A stretch of 64,000 nt of DNA from Nectonema munidae (Eukaryota; Nematomorpha; Nectonematoida; Nectonematidae), in NCBI GenBank assembly GCA_030549495.1, contig JAUIRK010000885.1, positions 1-64,000 of the forward strand. The letters run 5' to 3'. Of the stretch, positions 14,701-25,620 are shown piece by piece; position 1 is the stretch's first letter, and the number at the start of each line of letters is the position of its first letter. The notes beneath the pieces are model-generated. The model saw only the letters and a list, made by a program, of their open reading frames with translations, did no database searches and had not been told where the DNA came from. A program made the position numbers and the translations under genes.

Positions 14701-16329
14701 TTTGTTTTTTTATTTATTTTTTATTAATGTCTCCTGAAAAATATTCAAAGAATAAATAGATATCATTTGAACTCAAAAAGTGAAACAAATACAAATTTCC
14801 AAATTATTCAATTTTTGAAAGATAAGAAACTATAAATATAAAATTGAAAAAGAATAGTCAGTTTCAAATATATAATCATGAAAAGAAGGCGATCAGAAAA
14901 ATATATAAATAATGATGAGACAACATTGTTTTTTTTTCGTTTTTTTATTTATTTTTTATTAATGTCTCCTGAAAAATATTCAAAGAATAAATAGATATCA
15001 TTTGAACTCAAAAAGTGAAACAAATACAAATTTCCAAATTATTCAATTTTTGAAAGATAAGAAACTATAAATATAAAATTGAAAAAACAATAGTCAGTTT
15101 CAAATATATAATCATGAAAAGAAGGCGATCAGAAAAATATATAAATAATGATGAGACAACATTGTTTTTTTTTTTTTTTTTATTTATTTTTTATTAATTT
15201 CTCCTGAAAAATATTCAAAGAATAAATAGATATCATTTGAACTCAAAAAAGTGAAACAAATACAAATTTCCAAATTATTCAATTTTTGAAAGATAAGAAA
15301 CTATAAATATAAAATTGAAAAAGAATAGTCAGTTTCAAATATATAATCATGAAAAGAAGGCGATCAGAAAAATATATAAATAATGATGAGACAACATTGT
15401 TTTTTTTTGTTTTTTTATTTATTTTTTATTAATGTCTCCTGAAAAATATTCAAAGAATAAATAGATATCATTTGAACTCAAAAAGTGAAACAAATACAAA
15501 TTTCCAAATTATTCAATTTTTGAAAGATAAGAAACTATAAATATAAAATTGAAAAAGAATAGTCAGTTTCAAATATATAATCATGAAAAGAAGGCGATCA
15601 GAAAAATATATAAATAATGATGAGACAACATTGTTTTTTTTTCGTTTTTTTATTTATTTTTTATTAATGTCTCCTGAAAAATATTCAAAGAATAAATAGA
15701 TATCATTTGAACTCAAAAAGTGAAACAAATACAAATTTCCAAATTATTCAATTTTTGAAAGATAAGAAACTATAAATATAAAATTGAAAAAACAATAGTC
15801 AGTTTCAAATATATAATCATGAAAAGAAGGCGATCAGAAAAATATATAAATAATGATGAGACAACATTGTTTTTTTTTGTTTTTTTATTTATTTTTTATT
15901 AATGTCTCCTGAAAAATATTCAAAGAATAAATAGATATCATTTGAACTCAAAAAAGTGAAACAAATACAAATTTCCAAATTATTCAATTTTTGAAAGATA
16001 AGAAACTATAAATATAAAATTGAAAAAGAATAGTCAGTTTCAAATATATAATCATGAAAAGAAGGCGATCAGAAAAATATATAAATAATGATGAGACAAC
16101 ATTGTTTTTTTTTGTTTTTTTATTTATTTTTTATTAATGTCTCCTGAAAAATATTCAAAGAATAAATAGATATCATTTGAACTCAAAAAAGTGAAACAAA
16201 TACAAATTTCCAAATTATTCAATTTTTGAAAGATAAGAAACTATAAATATAAAATTGAAAAATAGTCAAAGCAATAAATAAATATCACTTGAACTCAAAA
16301 AGTGAAACAAATACAAATTTCCAAGTATG

Positions 16330-19076
16330 GGAGGAGGAGATGAGGGATGAGTTAATGTTATTGATGGAAAGTGAGGATGGATGAGGAGAGGTGTAATGTG
16401 AGGAGCGAAGGAAGAGATTAAGGAATTAAAAGAAGGTGTATTAAGAGAGAAACTATGAGAAGTCAGAAGAGGAGGATTTATACATGATAGAAATCTTTTA
16501 AGTAAAATCTTATTAGCTGAAGATGAAGAGGTGTCATGTAAGGAGAATTTCAAGGGAACTCGTTGAAGTAGATCGGAATGCCTTAGATATACAGAGAAGA
16601 CAGAGTCGATGAATTTTGGAGAGATGAATCGAAGATGGATGGAGGAGAGCTAAACCACAAGATAAGATTCCATATTGAATGATGGGAAGGACAATACCAG
16701 AATAGATAAAACGTGAATATGAAACAGATGAGCCCCATTTATAAGCGAAGGTTTTCTTTGAATAGGAAAGTATAAAGCAAAGTTTTTTGTATACATTTTT
16801 AAGTGCTCTGTCCAACGTAGATTGGATTGAAACGTCAGCCCGAGGTACTTAACTGAAAATGAAGGTGATATAAAAGAGGAATCGAGTTCAAGGCCAAGAT
16901 GTGGAGCCGTTTTGCGGGTGAAGTGGATTAGAGTAATTTTTGTTGAGTTAAAAGATATTTTGTATAAATTGGAAAATTTGATCAACGGTTTAAAAAAAGC
17001 CGAAATTCTGTTTATATTTGTAACTTGAGATTCGCTGGAGAATGAAAATACAATTTCGTCGGAGTAACATTGGGCAAATTCGGTATTTGACTGAATGAAC
17101 TTGAGAATTGGATTGATTAGGACAATCCAAACAATGTCGGAGAGGCAACCACCTTGCGGAGTCGACAAAGAGAGAGAATGAATAGCTGACAAAGATTTAT
17201 ACTTGAAAATGAGTTGCCTATTTGTCAGGTAACTAGAGATAAATTTGATGAGGTACTTAGGATAGTTTTTAGAAAGAAGGTTAGATAGAATAGCTGGGTG
17301 CCAGGCATTGTGCAAGCGCATTGGATATATCTAGAAAAATTGAGGACAATACTTTTTTTTGAATAGATTTTTCAATAAAGGTAGAGAAGTTAGAGAGGGC
17401 AGATTCACTATTTCTTAACGGAAGGTAAGCACATTGGAGAACATTAATGAGATTTTGAGAGTAAATATGAAAAATAAGTCGATGTCTGATAATTTTTTCG
17501 AAAATTTTACTTAGAGCAGGAAGAATTGTAATGGGGCGCCAGTTTGAAGAGATGTTTAGATCTTTTTGTGGTTTGAGAATAAAGATTAGGCGACCTATTT
17601 TCCAGATGGCAGGAAAGTGAGAAAGAGAAAGAATAGAGTTGAAAATTAACGTTAGGTGATTACTATAAAGATGAAATGATCTCTGGATATGTAGAGGAGA
17701 AATCAGATCGAAACTAGGAGAAGATCTAGAATTTAGGCTATCGATTGTTTGAGTGATTTTATTGGTGGTTATTTCTGGTAAGGAAGGGTTATGAATCTTG
17801 AAAAGTGATAAAGAGACCTGAGAATGAAGTAATAAGTTGTTTGCATGATCGGAAGAAGGAGAGTCGTGGGAAAAAAAGAAGTATATAAAGAAGGATTATG
17901 AGATATTTTGTCTTGAAAACAGGAAAGAGGAATAAATGGAGGTTCAGCTTTTTTTTGTTCTTTTTAGACAACACGTTGATAATTTTCCATGGATTTTTGC
18001 CTGCTTGAGAAGTAAATTGGATCCAGGAATATCTTTTTGCTTGCTTAATTGCGGATTTAAAATCAAGGACAGAACTTTTATACTTGAGCGGTGAATGGTT
18101 TGTGCGTTGCTTTCTTAAAATTTTAAGGGCGTGGCGAGCAGCTTGTTTCACCCGAGAAAGATTAGAATTCCAGAAGAATGCATTTTTCCTAACGAAAACA
18201 GTTCTTTTGGGAGTTGAAGAGGAAAGGCTTTTAGAAATGACATTGTTCAATTGAAGAGAAAGTGAGTCAAGATCGACAGTTGAAGAAAGAGAGCAAGAAA
18301 CGGGTGGGAGATTTCTTTTGATGGATTTGAGAAATGTAAGCCAGTGTAGATGGTTTTTTAAAGAAACAGATGATGAACAATCCAATGGAGAAGTATCGAT
18401 TTGAAAGGTAATATAGTAATGATCGGAAGCTGATGGGTTATTGGATATAGACCAGTTGAGGATGTGGCTCAGAAAAAACTTTGAGATTATAGTGAGATCG
18501 ACGTGTGAAGGAAAAAAAGTCTTTGACGAATTTAAAGAAAGTGGGCTCCTTACAATTATCGGCCAGAAAGAGTTCGTGAGATGAAAGAAAAGATTGCATA
18601 ATGTAACCTCTGATGTTTTCTGTGTAATCCCAAAGAAGAAATCGCGCGTTGGAGTCGTTGCAGATGACTAGATGATACTGTTTAGAGGATAGCCTGGAAA
18701 TATATGATTTTGCTTTAGCGAGTGAGATGGTAAAGGAGGCTGGAATAACGGACGAATTGGATGGAGAGCCGTACAGGGAACAGAAGAGAATCGGAACGGG
18801 ATTTGAATGAACAATGGTGAAGAAGTAATTGGGTGACGAGAAAGATCGTAGTGGAGTGTGGGTGATTGGGGATTTTATGATGATGCATGCTGAATAGTAA
18901 GAAATGGGATTCAAAAAGAGAATTGAATAGTTGCTAGGGAGAGTAGGAAAAGAAGAGTTGATAATATATGGTTCATTAATTGAAAAAATGTCATAAAAGT
19001 TGGAGTATAGAATGTTAAAAAGATTGAACAATGAGGTAGAGGAATGATTCAAGTTAACATGAAGGAAATTCAACAT
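16330..19076 (-). pseudogene. LINE ORF2 (endonuclease plus reverse transcriptase), broken
   Basis: The N-terminal endonuclease starts MLNFLHVNLNHSSTSLFNLF at 19076; VNLNHS and INEPY are characteristic of R1/I-type endonucleases, and LVICNDSNARFLLWDY matches the GDFNA..LW motif with the G of GDFNA lost. A basic linker follows at 18385-17789 (FWNSNLSRVKQAARHALKIL). RT signatures include WRPITILPALSKIFEK (about 17540), STPQGGCLSD (about 17160) and CYSDEIVF in place of the YADD catalytic motif (about 17070), so even the active site is mutated. Thumb and C-terminal segments continue to 16330. At least four frame changes or stops break it. Function in life: nicking the target and copying element RNA into it. 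Confidence 0.85.
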
Positions 19077-19089
19077 TTGAGAGAGTTAA

Positions 19090-20116
19090 GAAGGGAGTTA
19101 TGATTGGATAAAAGATTTGAGTTCAGTTGAATTAAAAAGGAGCATTTAGATGATACAGAAGAATGATTTTGTGAGCAATTGAAGCAACGAAGTTTGGAAC
19201 TATCGTTTAGGAATAGACAATCAGAAGAAGGATGACCTCTGTTTCCACAATGAGAACAATTAGGAGAGGAGGCATTGCAAAAAGGTTTATAATGTCCAAA
19301 CTTCAAGCAGTTTTGACATTGTCGAACTTTGGGAATAGAGACTCTTGCGTTTAGAATTGTGTAATTTAGAATGACTAGGATTGTTGAGGAGGTGCTTACA
19401 GATGATAGTTACTAGCTTTCAAAAGGGCTGTATTCACCGATTTTGCCTAAAGTTCTTAAAGGGATTAGAGTTCCAAGAGATTTGATGTTAAGATTTTTAT
19501 TGGAAATTGATTCTGATAGAGAGTTAAGGGATATGCTGTTGGGAATGCTCGATAAAAGAAAGTAGGGAAGAATAGGAGGGACATTTTCAACAATGTGTCT
19601 ATTGTTCAACAAGGATTTGATAGCGCATCTTGACTAGAAGAATATTGAAAAAATTGGGATCCAGATGAGCTACTTTTGGTTTTCGAGATTGAAATTGAGT
19701 TGGAGGAGGTGTTAAGGTTCTTAACGATACTTTTCCTCAAAGAAGCTTTATCTATTCGATCTGTAATAGGCTCGGCAGGATTGATCATAATAGAGAGTTT
19801 TGGGTCGAAGGCTTTCTTCAATGATGGGAGAGGAGATAGTTTTGTCTGATTAGGATAAGGTTTCTGAGATTGTGAAGTGTTATTAGAGGAAGCATCAGCA
19901 TATAAACGAGGAGTAGTAGAAGGTTTGCAATCAAATTGATTTGCATGCGTTAGAATCACATCTGATTTAAGATTTTGAAAGTCGAGAAGAGTATGGAAGA
20001 GAATGTTTAGCAATGAATTTGTCAAAGAGGTCGGAAATTTGTTGTGAAGAAGTATAAGGCAATGTGGACGACCGAGTTGGACTATCTGCGTGAGCACGCT
20101 TAGCTAATGAAGACAT
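19090..20116 (-). pseudogene. LINE ORF1 (gag-like, CCHC zinc knuckles), broken
   Basis: Read on the minus strand from an ATG at 20116. The N-terminal part is serine-rich and low in recognisable features. The middle (about 19412-19612) contains an RRM-like linker ending LGTLIPLRTLGKIG. The C-terminal part (19350-19070) carries zinc knuckles CQNCLKFGHYKPFC and CSHCGNRGHPSSDC, both CX2CX4HX4C, followed by a less canonical CFNCSQNHSSVSSKC. This is the ORF1 nucleic-acid-binding arrangement of R1/Jockey-like LINEs, which packages element RNA. The frame changes at least twice, so no intact protein is made. It runs directly into ORF2 with almost no spacing. Confidence 0.75.
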
Positions 20117-20904
20117 TCACGTGCAAACTGATCAAGGAAAAGAGGGTAAACAGCTTATTAAAACTTGCAAACAAATAAGCAATATACTATACAAAAAACT
20201 TAAAATATCAAAAAAAAATTTTAATAAAATAAATTCTTAACGCTTGAAATAAAATTAAACTAAACACAATTACAGAAGAGAGAAAAATTATTATTTTTTC
20301 AAATTATAAAGAGAAGACTTTAATTTAGAAAGGTAAGTAAAAAAATTGTCCTGTTAGAAGTTGGAGCAGAATATAAATTTAAAGTGAGGCAGGAGGAGTA
20401 TATATTTTTTATAGGATCGTGAAAGAAAAATATTCATATCAGAGAGCTTCAACAATCTAAAAAGTCGATATGTAAAAGTGGCTATTTAAAATATGAGATT
20501 CCTACTCTCTTTATCCTGCAAATTTCCTTCAACTGTAAAAAAGGTCTATTAGGAATTCCCAAAATTTAAATATAAAATCCTTATAGTTGCCAAATTAATT
20601 GAAGATAAACTGTGATGTTAAATAATATTTTTCCTGAATATGCTTACTTCTATGTAATCTTCGAAGAAACATTTTTTATTCATGATTGTACTTTTATTAA
20701 GATTTTTGAAAAATAGAAAATTTACCTTCTAATATTTTCCAAATCTTCTAAACTTGTTTCGTAATAACCAATGGATTCAAGTGGCGCAATTGTGTCTTCT
20801 CGGTGAAAGCACCCTATGTTACCTTTACATTAATAAATTTTTGGAAATTAGTTGTAAATTCGATAAAAATAGGATCGTGCACGAATCACGTTAGCTCTAT
20901 GAGA
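20117..20904. other. AT-rich intergenic stretch
   Basis: Probably includes the LINE 5' untranslated region near 20117-20200. No coding frame with recognisable similarity is seen. It contains one truncated SINE tail, listed separately. Confidence 0.5.
20761..20832 (+). mobile_element. SINE tail fragment
   Basis: The stretch with GGCGCAATTGTGTCTTCTCG, then GTGAAAGCACCC and ATGTTACCTTTAC, matches the 3' half of the tRNA-derived SINEs at 27283 and 31142. The tRNA-like head is missing, so this is a 5'-truncated copy. Confidence 0.65.
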
Positions 20905-21105
20905 AACTTTTTATCTAAATAATTATATAATGTTTTTTACACTTATACACCCATTTTCAAGTACGTTGAGTTTACTGATAATATTCCTTTTTTATGAAAA
21001 TCAGTCAAACCTGTCAAAAAATGATTTAAATATGACAGCCAATGTCAAAATTAAAATTTTTATTCTTATAAATTTTTTTTTATACATATATACCTATTTT
21101 CAAAT
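20905..21105 (+). repeat. Dispersed ~140-150-bp repeat, unit left of MULE
   Basis: The stretch with ATTTTCAAGTACGTTGAGTT, ATGAAAATCAGTCAAACCTG and AATATGACAGCCAATGTCAA is closely matched at 45535-45702 and more distantly at 23000-23400, 45405-45535 and 50560-50925. The open frame that crosses it is chance. It is cut off at its right end by the MULE insertion. Confidence 0.8.
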
Positions 21106-21111
21106 TCTAAG

Positions 21112-22997
21112 AAAAAATCCCCCGGAGGAAAAAATCCCGCCAAAAATATTCCCTAGAAAAAATTCTTTTCAGAAAAAAGCCTCCCCCAAAATTTTAGGAT
21201 ATACTCAGTTCCGCCGCTGAACTTTAATTACAGAGGACAAATTAATTTTTTTAATTTGACTCTAATTTAACAAATAATTAACCAAGGACCAATATTCATT
21301 GTCTCTTTTATATTCTCAATTTTACTTGAATAAAAAATTGAATCAAAATATCAAAAAGAAATCAATGAAAAGAGACAGACATATGTGTAATTTGAAAAGC
21401 GTGTGCTTCATCACATCTCATTATTTTTTTCTTGAAATTTAGTTTTTAAAATCGGATCCACATGGACAATTCATTAAATCTAACAAAGGTGGAATAAAAA
21501 TAGCTTTTGAAGGCGTACTCGAAACAAAAGGAATTAGCTAATGAAGTGATATCACATGAGTGTGAACTGCGACATTCAGGAAAGTATTGCAAAGCCAAGA
21601 TAAAAGTGAAAGACAACGAACTAGTGAGTAAAGTGAACGAGCATACTCATGCTCCGGGTGTTATGAGAATAGAAAATTTAAAAGCACTCCACGAAATGAA
21701 AAACAGAGCTAGAGATACGCAGGAAACTCCACAGCAAATAACTTGTCTTTCCGTTTAGAACATGATTGAAGGGTCTGCGGTAAATCTTCCTACACTGAGC
21801 CACTTGAAAAGAAATCTCAGACAGTGTAGGCAAAGAAGCCGAAATCCTCTTCCAGTACCGCAAAACACAGAAGACCTCGTTATTTCTCTCTAGAGTATAC
21901 TCGCACAAAAATGGTGAGCAATTTATGATTCTGGACAAACAAATCAAAGAATTTTAATCTTTGGTTCCGAAAAGAGTGTTTCGTATCTACAAAAATGTGA
22001 AGATTGGTACATGGATGGGACATTTAGTGTCACACCAAATATGTTTTGCCAAGTGTACACTATACATTATACATGCTTTTATAGGTAGTCGCGCCGTACC
22101 ACCTTTGTATCGCGTATTGCCAGACAAATCTGAGGCATCCTATACATTTTTACTGGAGAAAGTACAAGCCTTCAACAACAATCTACATCCTAGAAGTATA
22201 ATGATAGATTTTGAAAAAGCTATGATTAACAGCATCACAACTGTTTTTCCCTATGCAGAAATTAAAGGGTGTTTTTCCACCTTAGTCAAAATATATACAA
22301 AAAAATTCAGGAAGTTGGACTTTCACAGTTGTATAATAATGATGCTGAGTTTTCCTTAAAAATGCGAATGATTGCATCTCTTGCTTTCTGTCCACAAGAT
22401 AAAATAGAAGAAGATTTTGATGCCCTAGCAGAATTTTTACCTGAAGAAGCAAATGAGGTCGTTGACTATTTTGAAGACAATTACATTGGCCGACTAACTC
22501 GTAGAGTCAGAAGACCACTAAGATTTGATATAAATATTTGGAATATGCATTCAAGAGTGCAAGATGCACCGGAGTTTTGCTTCATTGGTTGGTTGCTCAC
22601 ACCCTAAAATTTGGACTTTCCTACGATGGATTCAAAAAGAGCATGCATTACAAGAAGTGTATGACTCAAGTCCTTGCTGGTCATCCTCAAAGAAACAGAA
22701 AAAGAAGTACACGAACTCAGCTCTTGCATCAAAACTATCACGGAAGACATGGAAAATCGGTCAATTTTAGACTTTTTAAAAGGAATAGCTTTCAATCTTA
22801 GCTTTTAAGTTTTAAATTCAGCATTAATTAAATTTATAATTTCTAGTTTTTTTGAATAAATTTTGTGTTGTTTCTGTTATTTCTTGTGTAATTTCTAGTT
22901 ATTTTGTGTAGTTTCTGTTATTGTTGGATCTTACTACTTTTACTCGTTATAGATTTTCTTTATTTTTGTGGGGATTTTTTCCTTCGGGGGAGTTTTT
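21112..22997 (+). mobile_element. Decayed MULE DNA transposon (FLYWCH type) with terminal inverted repeats
   Basis: The ends form an imperfect inverted repeat of about 37 bp: 21112-21148 (CCCCCGGAGGAAAAAATCCC) pairs with the reverse complement of 22961-22997 (CTCCCCCGAAGGAAAAAATC). Between them is a broken transposase with a FLYWCH-like zinc finger and a MULE DDE domain. The copies of the 140-150-bp repeat on either side run in the same orientation, which suggests insertion into that repeat. A clear 8-10-bp target duplication was not found by eye. Confidence 0.8.
21470..22800 (+). pseudogene. MULE transposase with FLYWCH zinc finger, broken
   Basis: In order: a FLYWCH-type DNA-binding segment (about 21450-21660) with KQKELANEVISHECELRHSG, a conserved Cys pair and the terminal EHTHAPG that supplies the His ligands; then the catalytic domain beginning near 22010, where the frame reading YMDGTFSVTPNMFCQVYTIH carries the first Asp; then PPLYRVLPDKSEASYTFLLE (about 22100) and RSIMIDFEKAMINSI (about 22195), the second Asp region of MULE transposases. 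The C-terminal part is 22269-22607. At least four frame changes separate these pieces, so the protein is dead. This is the animal Mutator-like family that often carries FLYWCH fingers. Confidence 0.85.
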
Positions 22998-22999
22998 CC

Positions 23000-23405
23000 G
23001 ACTACCCAATATTCAAGTATGTAGAATTTAGTGATGATGTTCACTTTTTATGAAAATCAATTAAGCCTGTGAAAAAATTGATTTATATATGACAGCTCAT
23101 ATCAAAATTGAATACTTATAAAAAAAAATTTACACATATATACAAAATATGGGAAATATACAATTTTCAAGAATGCCAATTTTGGTGGTGATGCTCATTT
23201 TTATGAAAATCAATTAAATGTGGCGTAAAATAGAATAGACCTGTCAATCAATGTCAAATATATTAACTTCAAAATAAATTCTACTTGCTGTATTTCTCTG
23301 CTAATTATTTTCTTAATTTAGGTGTTTAATTCACTCAAAACATTTCATTTGTCATTAAATTATATATCTCGATAGGATCTCAATCGTTTTAGACAGATTC
23401 GGGTA
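23000..23405 (+). repeat. Dispersed ~140-150-bp repeat, two units plus a shared tail
   Basis: Two diverged units start near 23005 (ATTCAAGTATGTAGAATTTA) and 23160 (ATTTTCAAGAATGCCAATTT). The tail at 23270-23400 (AAATAAATTCTACTTGCTG, then TTAATTCACTCAAAACATTT) is matched at 50810-50925. The same order of units and tail at two sites indicates a defined repeat family rather than chance AT-rich similarity. What type of element it is cannot be said. Confidence 0.75.
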
Positions 23406-24600
23406 TAGAATATTTGCTAAATGGTGATCCTTTTTTAGTAGCTCTTTTTTAATTAAAAATTTATTTTTTACAATGTGTGTTCGAAAAAACTTTTTTAGGG
23501 ATTTATTTTGAACAGATTTTTCCGCTCTCAAAGCATTCTGATTAAAGAATCTTCTTGATGAACTTAGGCTTTTTTTTATCAGTAACGTTATTTTATTATC
23601 AAGTGATATGAAGAGATATATTCGGCCTGAATATTTGTCAACCTATCGCAGCTTAAAAGTTTTTTTTCTGATGAAATCATTCATGATGTTTATTGTTCAA
23701 TTACAAAAAGTTTTCCGTCCTCTTCATCTAAAGACTCGCTGTGACGCTAGAGGATAAAGATGGACAAATTCAATTTAAATTTAAAATTATCTTGATAATG
23801 ACTAAATTTCCACATATTGGCGTCTGAGACAGTTTTTATAACTCTGACCTATTCAAAATTTTCAGATTTCCTACCCATCTTAGTGAAATGATAATTGTAA
23901 TTCTAGATGATAAATTATAATTTAAAGATTTTTCATTTCCAAAAGAGGAACTTCTTTTTAACGGTCAAAATCTTTTTGAAGCACCAAATATTAGATCATT
24001 ACACCACTTCCTACTTCATTGGAACATGGTAGATCTTCCATTTAGTCTTTTATAAAATTACTTCTTTTGATCCCAAGTCTTTTTTCAATTATCTTTCAGG
24101 TTGCTTCCTTCGCTCATACTAATATTCAGAAGATTTTATAATACGTTTTGTTTTTTTTAGCATAGTCGATTTTAGTATAAAAGTAGATATTTTATTTGAA
24201 ATTTTGAAAATATTTTTGGAGACAGTTTTTGGACGTAAACCGCGAGTCTGATGAAAGCTTTCAGATATTTTTAAACTCTAAATGCGAAAACTGAAACGGG
24301 TTATGGTTTCCACAAAATTGATCTATAATAATTTGACTTCGTTCTATACACGAGTATATATTAGTATGTTCTTTAGTTAATTAAAAAGTTCAAAGAAAAT
24401 AACCATGTTCATATTTAAATATGTGAAGTAAACTAGCATATCTTGTGAATTAAAAATATTAGTTTTAGGTTAATTTAGATGAAACCATTAAGGCGACAAG
24501 GGTTTATAAAGTTTTATATTATACGTTTGGTTTAAAAACATGTGTTCAATTTTTTATTATCTTTTTGGCTTTCAGAATTTTTTATTATGTATAACAATTT
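23406..24600. other. Intergenic stretch upstream of metaxin
   Basis: AT-rich, no recognisable coding segment or element. The sequence TTTTTTTCTAG ending at 24608 is a good 3' splice-acceptor, so part of this stretch may hold a 5'-UTR exon and intron of the metaxin gene; the promoter could not be located. Confidence 0.4.
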
Positions 24601-24623
24601 TTTTCTAGTAATTTCTTTATAAT

Positions 24624-25466
24624 ATGATCCATAAGTTTATATTAAATGTTTGGGAGAAAAATGAAAGCTTGCCAAGCATAGACTTTGATTGTATTTGCAT
24701 CATGGTCTATGCCAAAATGGCAGGTGCTCCCATCTTATATCAAACAAAAAATAGTTCCTTCAAAATCTTCTCTCTTCCCACCTTTTACCACGCTGAAAGT
24801 GATAAATACCGAAGCCTGAAAGATGTCAAAAACATTTTGCGCAAAGAAAATTATGACTTAGATAGCGAATTAAGTCCTATTGCTAAGGGAGATGCATTAG
24901 CTTATTGTGCTTATATTGAAGACAATCTTACTCCTTTCCTTAATTACATGCTTTGGATAGATGAGAAATCTTGTTCTTCATACACCAAACCACTTTACGC
25001 AAAACACTTGACATTTCCATTCACTAATTTCTTCTTTACCAATGCAAAAAAAACCGCTCTTTCTTACTTTCCTAAAGATCTCAAGGTTACAGAGAAATTT
25101 TTCAAGGACGAGATCATTGAACAAGCTCGAAAGTCTTTGCAAAACATTTCACAAAAACTCGCCCACTCTAAAACCTTCATCTTTGGCGACAGTCCCTGCT
25201 CCGTGGATGCGCTGCTTTATTCCCACTTATTAGTTCTTTTCGATGCTAGATGCGGCGGTGATGCGTCCCTCATCGCTCTCTTGAAAGCTTTTCCAAGTCT
25301 GAAGGAGTACACTCAGCGCATAACCGACTTGTACTTTGGTGAAATTACTAAAATCAAAGACACTGAAGTAAAGCCATTTGATGAATGGCCAAATAAAACT
25401 AGAAATAAGATTTTGGCAGCTGCCATCGTCATTGTTTCAATTTTAATTTACAAGAGTACAACGTAA
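24624..25466 (+). CDS. MTX1: Metaxin-1-like outer mitochondrial membrane protein
   Basis: 280-aa open frame without internal introns. Metaxins act with the SAM complex at the mitochondrial outer membrane in import and beta-barrel assembly. Residues 16-36 (LPSIDFDCICIMVYAKMAGA) match the LPSVDLDSLAVLTYARFTGA of vertebrate metaxin-1, the start of its GST-N-like domain. KGDALAYCAYIEDNLTPFL and FGDSPCSVDALLYSHLLVLF fit the GST-C-like domain. A hydrophobic helix at about 262-276 (ILAAAIVIVSILIY) is the expected C-terminal tail anchor. A splice acceptor ends at 24608, 15 bp before the ATG. The stop codon overlaps a perfect donor GTAAGT at 25463 and an acceptor ends at 25499, so a 37-bp intron could give a slightly longer tail; the unspliced stop is preferred. 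The gene is convergent with GNPNAT1, about 155 bp away. Confidence 0.9.
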   Translation: MIHKFILNVWEKNESLPSIDFDCICIMVYAKMAGAPILYQTKNSSFKIFSLPTFYHAESDKYRSLKDVKNILRKENYDLDSELSPIAKGDALAYCAYIEDNLTPFLNYMLWIDEKSCSSYTKPLYAKHLTFPFTNFFFTNAKKTALSYFPKDLKVTEKFFKDEIIEQARKSLQNISQKLAHSKTFIFGDSPCSVDALLYSHLLVLFDARCGGDASLIALLKAFPSLKEYTQRITDLYFGEITKIKDTEVKPFDEWPNKTRNKILAAAIVIVSILIYKSTT

Positions 25467-25620
25467 GTGAATAAATGATTTCTCTCTTATTTTATTTAGT
25501 CAAAAGAGTATTAATAGTATTGAGTTTTGTATATTGTGCTGTTTTTAACAAGAAAAAATGTATGAGAAGAAATTGCATTTGTTGAGGATCACAATTAGTA
25601 TGATTGCAATTGAGCAATAG

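Larger units (their letters stand above)
1..16324. repeat. Satellite array, ~235-bp monomer, about 69 units
   Basis: Head-to-tail tandem array that enters from the left edge. Successive units start at 1, 236, 471, 707 and 941, so the period is 234-236 bp. Each unit has a conserved core containing GAAGGCGATCAG, a T-tract of about 15-20 bases usually broken by G or CG, the block TTAATGTCTCCTG, and a palindromic TTCAATTTTTGAA near its end. Units are almost identical; they differ mainly in T-tract length, ACAACATTG versus ACAAGATTG, and GAAAAAGAATAG versus GAAAAAACAATAG at the unit joint. No long open frame exists in any frame. The last unit (16255-16324) is internally deleted. Such homogeneity implies recent amplification or continuing homogenisation; whether it is centromeric, subtelomeric or interstitial cannot be seen. 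Confidence 0.97.
16325..20116 (-). mobile_element. Decayed R1/Jockey-group LINE, nearly full length
   Basis: Non-LTR retrotransposon on the minus strand with ORF1 (three CCHC knuckles) upstream of ORF2 (apurinic-type endonuclease, linker, reverse transcriptase). The order ORF1, endonuclease, RT and the three-knuckle ORF1 are typical of the R1/I/Jockey group. Its 3' end lies directly against the satellite at 16324/16325 with no poly(A) tail visible. Its 5' end is placed at the first plausible ORF1 start, 20116; the 5' untranslated region probably extends further. Several frame changes and stops show that it is dead. R1-group elements often target tandem repeats, so the contact with the array may be meaningful. 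Confidence 0.85.

Noticed and set aside
1-16324. CRISPR-like regular repeat
   Set aside because: The whole 235-bp unit repeats with no unique spacers; this is a eukaryotic satellite.
20930-21220. 96-codon plus-strand frame
   Set aside because: It crosses from the dispersed repeat into the MULE end; low-complexity and AT-driven, and the equivalent repeat at 45.5 kb does not keep it open.
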